64,000 bases of DNA from the NCBI GenBank assembly GCA_000244995.1, contig CM001438.1, positions 4,302,090-4,366,089 on the forward strand. The letters are read 5' to 3'. The notes under the pieces were generated by a model. That model had not been told where the DNA came from. It searched no databases and worked only from the letters and a program-made list of their open reading frames with translations. How positions within the stretch are numbered: position 1 is the stretch's first letter; every line of letters begins with the position of its first letter. The stretch comes from Burkholderiales bacterium JOSHI_001 (lineage in GTDB: Bacteria > Pseudomonadota > Gammaproteobacteria > Burkholderiales > Burkholderiaceae_C). The position numbers were made by a program, and so were the translations under genes. Positions 38,689 through 47,177 of this stretch are shown here, one piece after another.

Positions 38689-39423
38689 ATGCCACTGCAG
38701 GCCGTTGAACCCCGCCGCCTCTACCGCCAGATCGCGGAGCAACTGCGTGTGCTGATCCAGCGCGGGGAATTCCCCATCGGCTCGCGCCTGCCGGCCGAGC
38801 GCGAACTGGCGGCGCAACTGGGCGTGTCGCGCCCGTCGGTGCGCGAGGCCTTGATCGCGCTGGAAGTCGAAGGCCTGGTGGAAATCCGCGCCGGCTCGGG
38901 CATCCATGTCGTGTCGCGCGAGCCCGGGCCGACCGCCCGCGTGCTGGAACCCACCGCCTTCGGGCCCTTCGAGATCATGCGCGCACGCCAGGTGGTGGAA
39001 GGTGAACTGGCGGCGCTGGCCGCGGCCCACGCCACCAAGGCCCAGGTGGCCGGCCTGCGTGAAGCCCTGGTGCAGATGGAAGACGACATCGCCCAAGGCG
39101 CCATGCCCATCCATGGCGACCGCGTCTTCCACCTGCGCGTGGCCGAAGCGGCCGAGAACGGCCCGCTGGTGCGCACCGTGGCCGCGCTGTACGACGAGCG
39201 CAACAACCCGCTGTTCGAGCTGATGGGCCACCACTTCGAAAACGAAAAGACCTGGCGCAAGGCGATTGCCGAACACCGCGCCGTGGTGGCCGCCATCGCT
39301 GCGCACAAGCCCGAGGCCGCGCGCGCGGCCATGCAACTGCACCTGCAGCGTTCGCAGGAGCGCTACGCCGACGCCTGGCCCCAGCCCGCCGAAGCCACGC
39401 AGGCAGCGGCCGACGCGCACTGA
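38689..39423 (+). CDS. GntR-family regulator, FadR/FCD subfamily
   Basis: A 244-residue regulator: winged helix with RLPAERELAAQLGVSRPSVREALIALEVEGLV and an FCD domain including DRVFHLRVAEAAEN and a C-terminal EHRAVVAAIAAHKPEAARAAM segment. It resembles ExuR/UxuR-like repressors of hexuronate genes. It is first in a plus-strand series with idonate dehydrogenase and the TRAP transporter. The symmetrical operator sits 17 bases upstream. Confidence 0.88.
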   Translation: MPLQAVEPRRLYRQIAEQLRVLIQRGEFPIGSRLPAERELAAQLGVSRPSVREALIALEVEGLVEIRAGSGIHVVSREPGPTARVLEPTAFGPFEIMRARQVVEGELAALAAAHATKAQVAGLREALVQMEDDIAQGAMPIHGDRVFHLRVAEAAENGPLVRTVAALYDERNNPLFELMGHHFENEKTWRKAIAEHRAVVAAIAAHKPEAARAAMQLHLQRSQERYADAWPQPAEATQAAADAH

Positions 39424-39452
39424 CGCCGCCCCCTTCAAAGGACACCCACCCC

Positions 39453-40493
39453 ATGTCACTGGCCTGCACCATCCACGCCGCCCTGGACCTGCGCCTGCAG
39501 GAAGAAACCCCGCGCGCGCTGGGCTCCACCGACGCGCTGCTGCGCCTGGGCGCCGGCGGCATCTGCGGCAGCGACCTGCACTACTACAAGGAAGGCCGCG
39601 TCGGCGCCTTCGTGGTGCGTGAACCCCTGGTGCCGGGCCATGAGGCGTCCGGCGTGGTGGACCAGGTGGGCGCCCAGGTCACGCGCGTGAAGCCGGGCGA
39701 CCGCGTGGCCATCAACCCGTCCCACGCCTGCGGGCGCTGCGACTACTGCCGTGCCGGCCGCGGCAACCTGTGCCGCCACATGTTCTTTCTCGGCAGCGCC
39801 AGCGTCTTCCCGCACGCACAGGGCATGTTCCGCGAACGCTTCGTGATGGGCGAAGCCCAGCTCACGCCCATCACCGAGGCGGATATCAGCCTGGGCGAGA
39901 TCGCCTGCGCCGAGCCCCTGTCCATCGGCCTGCACGCCATCCACCGCGCCGGCCCGGTGCTGGGTGAAACCGTGCTGGTCACCGGTGGCGGCACCATCGG
40001 CTGCATGAGCGTGATGGCGGCCCGCCTGGCCGGTGCGGCGCAGGTCATCGTCTGCGACATCAACGACCGCGCGCTGGCCATGGCCCGCAGCGTGGGCGCC
40101 GACCGCACCGTGCGCAGCGACCAGTTGGACCCCGACGGCCTGGCCGCCCTGGCCGATACCGCCGACGTGTGCATCGAAGCCGCCGGCAGTCCGGCGGCCC
40201 TGACCACCTGCCTGAAAGCCGCGCGGCGCGGCGGGCGCATCGTGCAGGTGGGCACCCTGCCGGCCGAACTGCCCTTCCCGGTCAACAGCGTGATGGCGCG
40301 CGAACTGGACTACCGCGGCGCCTTCCGCGCCCACCAGGCCTTCGACTGGGCGGTGCAGGCCATCCGCAGCCGCCGCGTCGATGTGCGCCCGCTCATCAGT
40401 GCCCAACTGCCGCTGGCCCAGGCCCAGGCCGCCTTCGACCTGGCGCTGGACCGAACCCGCAGCACCAAGGTGCAGCTGGTGGCCGCCGATTGA
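39453..40493 (+). CDS. L-idonate 5-dehydrogenase-like zinc alcohol dehydrogenase
   Basis: A 346-residue medium-chain dehydrogenase. Catalytic zinc ligands are in GGICGSDLHYY (Cys) and VPGHEASG (His, Glu). Structural zinc cysteines are CGRCDYCRAGRGNLC, and the cofactor motif is GGGTIGCMS. The similarity is to IdnD, which oxidises L-idonate to 5-ketogluconate. The matching reductase and gluconokinase genes lie in the ABC operon at 24857-26136. Another polyol or uronate-derived acid is possible. Confidence 0.85.
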   Translation: MSLACTIHAALDLRLQEETPRALGSTDALLRLGAGGICGSDLHYYKEGRVGAFVVREPLVPGHEASGVVDQVGAQVTRVKPGDRVAINPSHACGRCDYCRAGRGNLCRHMFFLGSASVFPHAQGMFRERFVMGEAQLTPITEADISLGEIACAEPLSIGLHAIHRAGPVLGETVLVTGGGTIGCMSVMAARLAGAAQVIVCDINDRALAMARSVGADRTVRSDQLDPDGLAALADTADVCIEAAGSPAALTTCLKAARRGGRIVQVGTLPAELPFPVNSVMARELDYRGAFRAHQAFDWAVQAIRSRRVDVRPLISAQLPLAQAQAAFDLALDRTRSTKVQLVAAD

Positions 40494-40528
40494 TTGTTTG
40501 TGCCCCACAACCCCCAAGGAGACAGACC

Positions 40529-41503
40529 ATGAAACGCCTGACCCTGAAGACCCTGCTGGCCCTGGCCACTGCCACGCTGCTGGCCGGCCCCGCCCTGGCG
40601 CAGACCAAGCTGAAGTGGGCGCATGTGTACGAGACCAGCGAGCCCTACCACACCGAAAGCGTGTGGGCCGCGGAAGAAATCAAGAAGCGCACCAACGGCA
40701 AGTTCGACATCCAGGTCTTCCCCGCCAGCTCGCTGGGCAAGGAAACCGACATCAACCAGGGCCTGCAGCTGGGCACGGTGGACATGATCATCAGCGGCCC
40801 CAGCTTCGCCGCGCGCAGCTACCAGCGCCTGGGCATTGCCTACTACCCCTTCATCTTCCGCGACGGCGACCACCTGCTGGCCTACAGCAAGAGCGCGGTG
40901 TTCAAGGAAATGATCGACGGCTACCGGGAAAAGACCGGCATCCAGATCCTGTCCTACACCTACTACGGCGCACGCCACACCACGGCGCAGAAGGCCTTCA
41001 CCGACTGCGCCGGCATGAAGGGCCTGAAGATCCGCGTGCCCGACGTGCCCGCCTACCGCGCCACGCCCGAATCCTGCGGCGCCAACCCCACGCCCATCGC
41101 CTTCGCCGAGGTCTACCTGGCGCTGCAGAACGGCACCGTGGAAGCGCAGGAAAACCCGCTCACCACCATCGAGGCCAAGAAGTTCTATGAAGTGCAGAAG
41201 CACATCATGCTCACCGGCCACATCGTGGACGGCCTCACCACCCAGGTGGCGCCGCATGTGTGGAACAAGCTGAGCGACGCCGAGAAGAAGATCTTCACCG
41301 AGGTGGCCCTGGAAGCCGCGGCGCGCTCGTCCGACAAGATCAAGAAGCGCGAAGCCGAACTGGTGGCCGAGTTCACCAAGAAGGGCCTGGGCGTGCACAC
41401 CGTCAACCGCCAGAGCTTCGTCGACGCGGTGCTCAAGGCCAAAAGCGTGGAAAGCATGGGCTTCGACCGCAAGGACTACGACCGCATCATCGCGATCAAG
41501 TAG
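40529..41503 (+). CDS. TRAP transporter substrate-binding protein (DctP family)
   Basis: A 324-residue periplasmic protein with a Sec signal (LLAGPALA|QTK, cleavage near residue 25). The DctP pattern includes LKWAHVYETSEPYHTESVWAAEEI, the carboxylate-binding Arg region KGLKIRVPDVPAYRATPES and EVYLALQNGTVEAQENPLTTI. CAAGGAGA precedes ATG 40529. It binds an organic or sugar acid; uronate or aldonate ligands are typical in this setting. Confidence 0.93.
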   Translation: MKRLTLKTLLALATATLLAGPALAQTKLKWAHVYETSEPYHTESVWAAEEIKKRTNGKFDIQVFPASSLGKETDINQGLQLGTVDMIISGPSFAARSYQRLGIAYYPFIFRDGDHLLAYSKSAVFKEMIDGYREKTGIQILSYTYYGARHTTAQKAFTDCAGMKGLKIRVPDVPAYRATPESCGANPTPIAFAEVYLALQNGTVEAQENPLTTIEAKKFYEVQKHIMLTGHIVDGLTTQVAPHVWNKLSDAEKKIFTEVALEAAARSSDKIKKREAELVAEFTKKGLGVHTVNRQSFVDAVLKAKSVESMGFDRKDYDRIIAIK

Positions 41504-41509
41504 GCGCGC

Positions 41510-42073
41510 ATGGACCTGGATGCCCTGCCCAAGGTGATGGGCGATGACGGCCAGTTTCACGCCGTCGATGAAGAAGTGGACCTGTCGGGCACCCCCTTGG
41601 AAGCCTGGGCGGCGCTGGCGCTGTTCTGGACCCTGGGGGCGACGGTGTTCTACCAGTTCTTCACCCGCTACGCGCTGAACAACTCGGCCAGCTGGACCGA
41701 AGAAATTGCGCGCTACCTGCTCATTGGCACGGTGTTCGTGGGTGCGGCCATCGGCGTGGCCAAGAACAACCACATCCAGGTGGACCTGCTGTACCGCTGG
41801 CTGCCGGCCCAGGCCGGGCGGGCCCTGTCCACCGTGGTGGACGTTCTGCGCCTGGGCTTCTTCGGCGCCATGACGGTGCTGACCGTGATGATGATGCGAA
41901 AGATGGGCAACTACCAGATGACCATCATCGACCTGCCGATGAACATCGTCTATGGCGTGTGCCTGTTCGGCTTTGCGGCCGCCACGCTGCGGAGCCTGTG
42001 GGTGGCCCGCATCCATTGGCGGCGGGGTTACAGCGTTCTTGAGCGGCCAGAAACCACCATGGAAGACAGATAG
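41510..42073 (+). CDS. TRAP transporter small permease (DctQ family)
   Basis: A 187-residue inner-membrane subunit with four hydrophobic segments, including ALFWTLGATVFYQFFTRYALN and the family block SWTEEIARYLLIGTVFVGAA. It has a long hydrophilic N-terminus of about 30 residues. It starts six bases after the binding-protein gene. Confidence 0.92.
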   Translation: MDLDALPKVMGDDGQFHAVDEEVDLSGTPLEAWAALALFWTLGATVFYQFFTRYALNNSASWTEEIARYLLIGTVFVGAAIGVAKNNHIQVDLLYRWLPAQAGRALSTVVDVLRLGFFGAMTVLTVMMMRKMGNYQMTIIDLPMNIVYGVCLFGFAAATLRSLWVARIHWRRGYSVLERPETTMEDR

Positions 42074-42085
42074 GTCGGCCACCCG

Positions 42086-43483
42086 ATGCTCAAGATCCTC
42101 TTTCTGTTCCTGATGGGCAGCGGCCTGCCAGTGGCCATTGCCATGGCGGGCTCGTCGCTGATCTACATCCTGGTCAGCGGCGACCTGCCGCCGTTCGCGG
42201 TGGTGCACCGCATGATCGGCGGCATCGACAGCTTTCCGCTGCTGGCGGTGCCCTTCTTCATCCTGGCCGGCAACCTGATGAACAACGCCGGCATCACCAA
42301 CCGCATCTACAACTTCGCGCTGGCCCTGGTGGGCTGGTTGAAGGGTGGCCTGGGCCACGTGAACGTGGTGGGCTCGGTCATCTTCGCCGGCATGAGCGGC
42401 ACCGCCATCGCCGACGCCGCCGGCCTGGGCACCATCGAGATCAAGGCCATGAAGGACCATGGCTACGACACCGAATTTGCCGTGGGCGTCACCGCCGCGT
42501 CGGCCACGCTGGGGCCCATCATCCCGCCCAGCCTGCCCTTCGTCATCTACGCCATGATGGCCAACGTGTCGGTGGGTGCGCTGTTCCTGGCCGGCATCCT
42601 GCCGGGCGTGCTGATGGCCTTCCTGATGATGTTGACGGTGGCCTACTTCGCGCACAAGAACGGCTGGGGCGGCGACATCCAGTTCGAATGGCCGCGCGTG
42701 ATCAAGGCGCTGGTGGAAACCGTGGTGGTGGTGGTCTGGCCGCTGGCGGTGTATGGCCTCATCGCCAAGGCCGGCCTGCAGCCGCAGGCCACGGTGGCGG
42801 TGGCCCTGGTGCTGCTGTTCGCGGCCGACCGCTTCTTCAACTTCCAGGCCGTGCTGCCCATCATGACCCCGGTGCTGCTGATCGGCGGCATGACCACCGG
42901 CCTGTTCACGCCCACCGAAGGCGCCATCGCCGCCTGCGTGTGGGCCATGGTGCTGGGTCTGGCCTGGTACCGCACCCTCAGCTGGAAGATGTTCGTCAAG
43001 GTCTGCCTGGACACGGTGGAAACCACCGCCACGGTGATGTTCATCGTGGCCGCGGCGTCCATCTTCGGCTGGATGCTCACCGCCACCGGCGTCACCAGCG
43101 CCATCGCGGCCTGGGTGCTGCAGTTCACCAAGGACGCCTGGGTCTTCCTGCTGCTGGCCAATGTGCTGATGCTGTTCGTGGGCTGCTTCCTGGAGCCCAC
43201 CGCGGCCATCACCATCCTGGTGCCCATCCTGCTGCCGATTGCGCGGCAGCTGGGTGTGGACCCGGTGCACTTCGGCCTGGTGATGGTGCTGAACCTGATG
43301 ATCGGCCTGCTGCATCCGCCCATGGGCATGGTGCTGTTCGTGCTGGCGCGCGTGGCCAAGCTGAGCCTGGAGCGCACCACCATGGCCATCCTGCCCTGGC
43401 TGGTGCCGCTGCTGGTGAGCCTGGTGGTGCTGACCTACGTGCCCGCCATCGGCCTGTGGCTGCCGCGGATGATGGGCCTGTGA
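42086..43483 (+). CDS. TRAP transporter large permease (DctM family)
   Basis: A 465-residue sodium-coupled permease with about 12 hydrophobic segments. Family motifs are FFILAGNLMNNAGITNRIYNFA, FAGMSGTAIADAAGLGTIEIKAM and ATLGPIIPPSLPFVIYAMMANVS. It completes the DctP-Q-M uptake system. It is followed after 10 bases by the dehydratase gene. Confidence 0.95.
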   Translation: MLKILFLFLMGSGLPVAIAMAGSSLIYILVSGDLPPFAVVHRMIGGIDSFPLLAVPFFILAGNLMNNAGITNRIYNFALALVGWLKGGLGHVNVVGSVIFAGMSGTAIADAAGLGTIEIKAMKDHGYDTEFAVGVTAASATLGPIIPPSLPFVIYAMMANVSVGALFLAGILPGVLMAFLMMLTVAYFAHKNGWGGDIQFEWPRVIKALVETVVVVVWPLAVYGLIAKAGLQPQATVAVALVLLFAADRFFNFQAVLPIMTPVLLIGGMTTGLFTPTEGAIAACVWAMVLGLAWYRTLSWKMFVKVCLDTVETTATVMFIVAAASIFGWMLTATGVTSAIAAWVLQFTKDAWVFLLLANVLMLFVGCFLEPTAAITILVPILLPIARQLGVDPVHFGLVMVLNLMIGLLHPPMGMVLFVLARVAKLSLERTTMAILPWLVPLLVSLVVLTYVPAIGLWLPRMMGL

Positions 43484-43493
43484 GGCGGGCCGC

Positions 43494-44597
43494 ATGACAC
43501 GCATCACCCAGGTGGAACTGCTGCTGGTGGATCTGCCGCCGCCGGTGCCGCGCAGCGACGCCATCCAGAGCTTCGTGACGCAGGAAACGCCGTTCGTGCG
43601 CATCACCTGCGAAGATGGCTCGCAGGGCACCGGCTACAGCTACACCATCGGCACCGGCGGCAGCAGCGTGATGGCGCTGCTGCGCGACCACCTGGCGCCG
43701 CGCCTCATCGGCCGCGACCCGGCCTTGGTCGAGCAGACCTGGCGTGATTTGCTGTTCCACACCCACGCCACCAGCGTGGGCGCCCTCACCAGCCTGGCGC
43801 TGGCCGCCGTCGACACCGCGCTGTGGGACTGGCGCTGCCGCCGCGATGGCCAGCCCCTGTGGCGCGCTGCCGGCGGCGCGAAGGACCGCATCCCCGTCTA
43901 CACCACCGAAGGCGGCTGGCTGCACCTGGCCCCCGAAGCCCTGGTGCGCGAAACCGTGGCGGCGCAGCAGGCCGGCTTCCAGGGCGCCAAGGTCAAGGTG
44001 GGCAAGCCGCATGTCAGCGAGGACATCGCGCGCCTGAAAGCCGTGCGCCAGGCCGTGGGCGACGGCTTCGAGATCATGGTGGACGCCAACCAGTGCTTCA
44101 CCCTGGCCGAGGCCCTGCGCCGCGCGCCGCGTTATGCCGAGCTGGGCATCGCCTGGTTCGAAGAACCGCTGCCGGCCGACGACATCAGCGGCCACGCGCG
44201 GCTGGCGGCGGCCAGCGCGGTGCCCATCGCGGTGGGTGAGTCGCTGTACTCGCCCACCCAGTTCGCGGCCTACATCCAGCAGGGTGCGGCGTCCATCATC
44301 CAGGTGGACGTGGCGCGCATCGGCGGCATCACGCCCTGGCTGAAGGTGGCGCACCTGGCCGAGTGCCACAACCTGGCCGTCTGCCCGCATTTCCTGATGG
44401 AACTGCACGTGTCCCTGTGCGGCGCGGTGCCGGCCGCGGCCTGGGTGGAATACATCCCGCAGCTGGACGCCATTGCGCACAGCCGGCTGGCGATTGAAGA
44501 CGGGCATGCCGTCGTGCCCGACACGCCGGGCCTGGGCATTGATTGGCACTGGGAAGAAATCGAACGGCGCGCCCGCGCGCGCCACCTGCTGACCTGA
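43494..44597 (+). CDS. mandelate racemase/muconate-lactonizing-family sugar-acid dehydratase
   Basis: A 367-residue enolase-superfamily enzyme of the MR subgroup. The catalytic set is visible: K166-x-K168 (GAKVKVG), metal ligands D197 (MVDANQ), E223 (WFEEPLP) and E249 (VGESLY), and the D272/H299 dyad (VDVARIGG, VCPHF). It probably dehydrates an aldonate or diacid delivered by the TRAP system, yielding a 2-keto-3-deoxy acid for the next two enzymes. The exact substrate cannot be assigned. Confidence 0.88.
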   Translation: MTRITQVELLLVDLPPPVPRSDAIQSFVTQETPFVRITCEDGSQGTGYSYTIGTGGSSVMALLRDHLAPRLIGRDPALVEQTWRDLLFHTHATSVGALTSLALAAVDTALWDWRCRRDGQPLWRAAGGAKDRIPVYTTEGGWLHLAPEALVRETVAAQQAGFQGAKVKVGKPHVSEDIARLKAVRQAVGDGFEIMVDANQCFTLAEALRRAPRYAELGIAWFEEPLPADDISGHARLAAASAVPIAVGESLYSPTQFAAYIQQGAASIIQVDVARIGGITPWLKVAHLAECHNLAVCPHFLMELHVSLCGAVPAAAWVEYIPQLDAIAHSRLAIEDGHAVVPDTPGLGIDWHWEEIERRARARHLLT

Positions 44598-44611
44598 ACG
44601 AGGAAACCCGC

Positions 44612-45367
44612 ATGACACAACGACTGCAAGGCAAGACCGCTTTTGTCACCGCCGCCGGCCAGGGCATTGGCCGCGCCGTGGCCGAAGCCTTCGCGCGCGA
44701 AGGCGCGCAGGTGATCGCCACCGACCTGAACCTGGCGCTGCTGGAAGGCCTGAAGGGCCGGGCCGGTGTCACCGTGGAAAAGCTGGACGCGCTGGACCCC
44801 GCGGCCATCACCGACGCGGCGCGCCGCCACGGTGGCGTGAACGTGCTGTTCAATGGCGCCGGCTACGTGCACCACGGCACGGTGCTGGACTGCAGCGAAG
44901 AGCAGTGGGACTTCGCCTTCAACCTGAACGTGCGCAGCATGTACCGCACGATCAAGGCCTTCCTGCCGGGCATGCTGGCCCAGGGCAACGGCTCCATCAT
45001 CAACGTGGCCAGCGGCGCCAGCAGCGTGAAGGCGGCGGCCAACCGCTTCGTCTATGGCGCCACCAAGGCCGCCGTCATCGGCCTTTCCAAGAGCGTGGCG
45101 CTGGACTTCATCACCAAGGGCGTGCGCTGCAACGCCATCTGCCCGGGCACCATCGAATCACCCTCGCTGCGCGAGCGCATGGCGGCGCTGGCCGCCAGCA
45201 GCGGCCAGACCCTGGAACAGGTGGAAGCCATGTTCGTGGCCCGCCAACCCATGGGCCGGCTGGGCACCACCGAAGAAATTGCCGCGCTGGCGGTGCACCT
45301 GGCCGGTGACGAGTCCCGCTTCACCACCGGCACCGCCAGCATGATCGACGGCGGTTGGAGTCTTTGA
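44612..45367 (+). CDS. SDR oxidoreductase, 2-keto-3-deoxy-L-fuconate dehydrogenase-like
   Basis: A 251-residue SDR with TAAGQGIGRAVAEAF, NGAG (in place of NNAG) and the active site YGATKAAVIGL. It resembles the NAD-dependent dehydrogenases that oxidise C4 of 2-keto-3-deoxy acids before retro-aldol hydrolysis. The FAH-family hydrolase next door fits that step. GAGGAAA precedes ATG 44612. Confidence 0.85.
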   Translation: MTQRLQGKTAFVTAAGQGIGRAVAEAFAREGAQVIATDLNLALLEGLKGRAGVTVEKLDALDPAAITDAARRHGGVNVLFNGAGYVHHGTVLDCSEEQWDFAFNLNVRSMYRTIKAFLPGMLAQGNGSIINVASGASSVKAAANRFVYGATKAAVIGLSKSVALDFITKGVRCNAICPGTIESPSLRERMAALAASSGQTLEQVEAMFVARQPMGRLGTTEEIAALAVHLAGDESRFTTGTASMIDGGWSL

Positions 45368-45436
45368 CCCACCCCCGCAGCGCCTTCGGCGCTTCCCCCT
45401 CGAAGGGGGCGCCGCTGGCGGCCCGGCCAAGCCGGA
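45366..45436 (-). repeat. REP-like GC-rich repeat, copy E (inverted)
   Basis: Read on the minus strand: GGCCGGGCCGCCAGCGGCG, CCCCCTTCGAGGGGG, GCGCCGAAGGCGCTGCGGGGG. This is the same block order as the copies at 26150, 26231 and 61015. It fills most of the 144-base gap between the SDR and FAH-family genes. The remainder of the gap shows only the binding site GGAAGGAGA before 45512. Confidence 0.55.
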
Positions 45437-45511
45437 TCCGCGGCGGCCGCTTGATGCACCGAGACATTCAACCCACACTTCACTGAACACCCCTCTGGAA
45501 GGAGACCTGCC

Positions 45512-46375
45512 ATGAAACTGCTCCGTCACGGCCCCCGCGGCCAGGAAAAGCCCGCCGCACTGGATTCACAAGGCCGCGTGCGCGACCTGTCCGGTCTGGT
45601 GGGTGACATCACGCCGCGCCACCTCAGCCCCGAAGGCCTGGCCGCGTTGCGCGCCATCAACCTGGAGGCGTTGCCCATCGTGGCGCAGGGCCGCCTGGCA
45701 CCGCCGCTCACCGACATCGGCAAGTTCATCGCCATCGGCCTGAACTACGCCGACCACGCGGCCGAAAGCGGCATGCCCATCCCGAAAGAGCCGGTGGTGT
45801 TCACCAAGACCACCTCCTGCATCGTGGGCGCCAACCACCCGGTGGTGCTGCCCATGGACAGCACCAAGGCCGACTGGGAGGTGGAACTCGGCGTGGTGAT
45901 CGGCAGCCGCGCGCGCTATGTGTCCGAAGCCGACGCGCTGAAGCACGTGGCCGGCTACTGCGTGGTGAACGATGTATCCGAGCGCCAGTTCCAGCTGGAA
46001 CGCGGCAGCCAGTGGGACAAGGGCAAGGGCTGCGACACCTTCGGCCCCATCGGCCCCTGGCTGGTCACCGCCGACGAAGTGCCCGACCCGCAGAACCTGG
46101 CCATGTGGCTGGACGTGAACGGCAAGCGCTTCCAGACCGGCAACACCAAGACCATGATCTTCGGCGTGGCCACCATCGTGGCCCACTTGAGCCGCTTCAT
46201 GACCCTGAACCCCGGCGACCTGATCACCACCGGCACGCCCCCGGGCGTGGGCATGGGCATCAAGCCCAACCCGGTGTGGCTGAAGCCGGGCGACGTGATG
46301 AAGGTGTGGATCGAGGGCCTGGGCGAGCAGCAGCAGACGGTGCACACGTACGATCCGGCCCTGATCGACAGCTGA
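45512..46375 (+). CDS. fumarylacetoacetate hydrolase-family protein (2,4-diketo-3-deoxy acid hydrolase type)
   Basis: A 287-residue FAH-fold enzyme: FIAIGLNYADHAAESG, metal ligands in WEVELGVVIG (two Glu) and YCVVNDVSERQ (Asp), and the closing block MTLNPGDLITTGTPPGVGMG. It matches the branch that cleaves 2,4-diketo-3-deoxy-L-fuconate or rhamnonate to pyruvate and lactate or glycolate. It follows the matching dehydrogenase. GGAAGGAGA gives a strong start at ATG 45512. Confidence 0.88.
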   Translation: MKLLRHGPRGQEKPAALDSQGRVRDLSGLVGDITPRHLSPEGLAALRAINLEALPIVAQGRLAPPLTDIGKFIAIGLNYADHAAESGMPIPKEPVVFTKTTSCIVGANHPVVLPMDSTKADWEVELGVVIGSRARYVSEADALKHVAGYCVVNDVSERQFQLERGSQWDKGKGCDTFGPIGPWLVTADEVPDPQNLAMWLDVNGKRFQTGNTKTMIFGVATIVAHLSRFMTLNPGDLITTGTPPGVGMGIKPNPVWLKPGDVMKVWIEGLGEQQQTVHTYDPALIDS

Positions 46376-46388
46376 TGGAGCCACCACG

Positions 46389-47177
46389 ATGAAGCGACGC
46401 ATCACCCTTGCATCCCTGGCCCTGGCCGCCTGGCTGGCCGGCTGTGCCCAGAACCCACCCGCCCCGCCGCTGGAAAAAGGCGCTCCGGCCGCCATGCTGT
46501 GGGTGGGCAACAGCTTCTTCTACTACAACAACAGCCTGCACGGGCACCTGGGCTCCTTGGTCAGTTCCATCGGCGACCGGGTGCGCGGCACCTCGGTCAC
46601 CGTCAGTGGCTCGGGCCTGGACTGGCACGACATGCCGTCCCTGCTGCGCCCCAACGGGCTGGGCCGCTATTCCTTCGTGGGCGACAACGAAATCCGCTTC
46701 AACCCGCCGGGCCGCCAGTACGACACCGTGGTGATGATGGACTGCAGCCAGTGCCCCTTGCACCCGCAGCTGAAGCAGGCCTTCCTAGACGCCGTGAAGC
46801 TCAACGCCAACACTTCACGCGCGCATGGCGTGAGGCCGGTGCTGTTCATGTCCTGGGCCTACAAGGACAAGCCCGAGATGACCGAACAGCTGGCCGCGGC
46901 CTACACCGAAGCCGGCAAGGCCAACGGGGCCGAGGTCATCCCGGTGGGCCTGGCCTTTGCCCGCGCCATCGCGATGAAGCCCGACGTGGAGCTTTACGTG
47001 GCCGACAAGCGCCACCCCAGCCTGGCCGGCACCTACCTGGCCGCCGCCACCACCTACGCCGCGCTGTGGGGCAAGGACCCCGTGCCCGCCACCTACACCG
47101 CCGGCCTGCCAGCCGACCTGGCCCGCACGCTGCGCGAGGCCGCGCGCGACGCGGTGCAGGCCTACAAGGCACGCTGA
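46389..47177 (+). CDS. SGNH/GDSL-like lipoprotein of unknown role
   Basis: A 262-residue exported lipoprotein (lipobox WLAGC, C19) with an SGNH-hydrolase-like layout. Block I reads VGNSFFYYNN with S42 in GNS (GDS in the classic form), and the final block reads ADKRHPS, with D206 and H209 spaced as in the DxxH dyad. An esterase acting on an acylated sugar or sugar acid in the envelope would suit its place between the FAH hydrolase and the UxaA-like dehydratase. This is inference. It overlaps the next gene by one base. Confidence 0.72.
   Translation: MKRRITLASLALAAWLAGCAQNPPAPPLEKGAPAAMLWVGNSFFYYNNSLHGHLGSLVSSIGDRVRGTSVTVSGSGLDWHDMPSLLRPNGLGRYSFVGDNEIRFNPPGRQYDTVVMMDCSQCPLHPQLKQAFLDAVKLNANTSRAHGVRPVLFMSWAYKDKPEMTEQLAAAYTEAGKANGAEVIPVGLAFARAIAMKPDVELYVADKRHPSLAGTYLAAATTYAALWGKDPVPATYTAGLPADLARTLREAARDAVQAYKAR

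Noticed and set aside
40500-40520. TTGTGCCCCACAA before the TRAP binding-protein gene as a third GntR site
   Set aside because: The GT/AC half-sites are separated by five bases instead of three, so it does not meet TNGTNNNACNA.
40310-43630. 1,106-codon antisense frame over idnD-like and TRAP genes
   Set aside because: It is His/Gln-rich with no recognisable domain and exactly mirrors the codon bias of the TRAP permease genes. The plus-strand genes have full motifs and ribosome binding sites.
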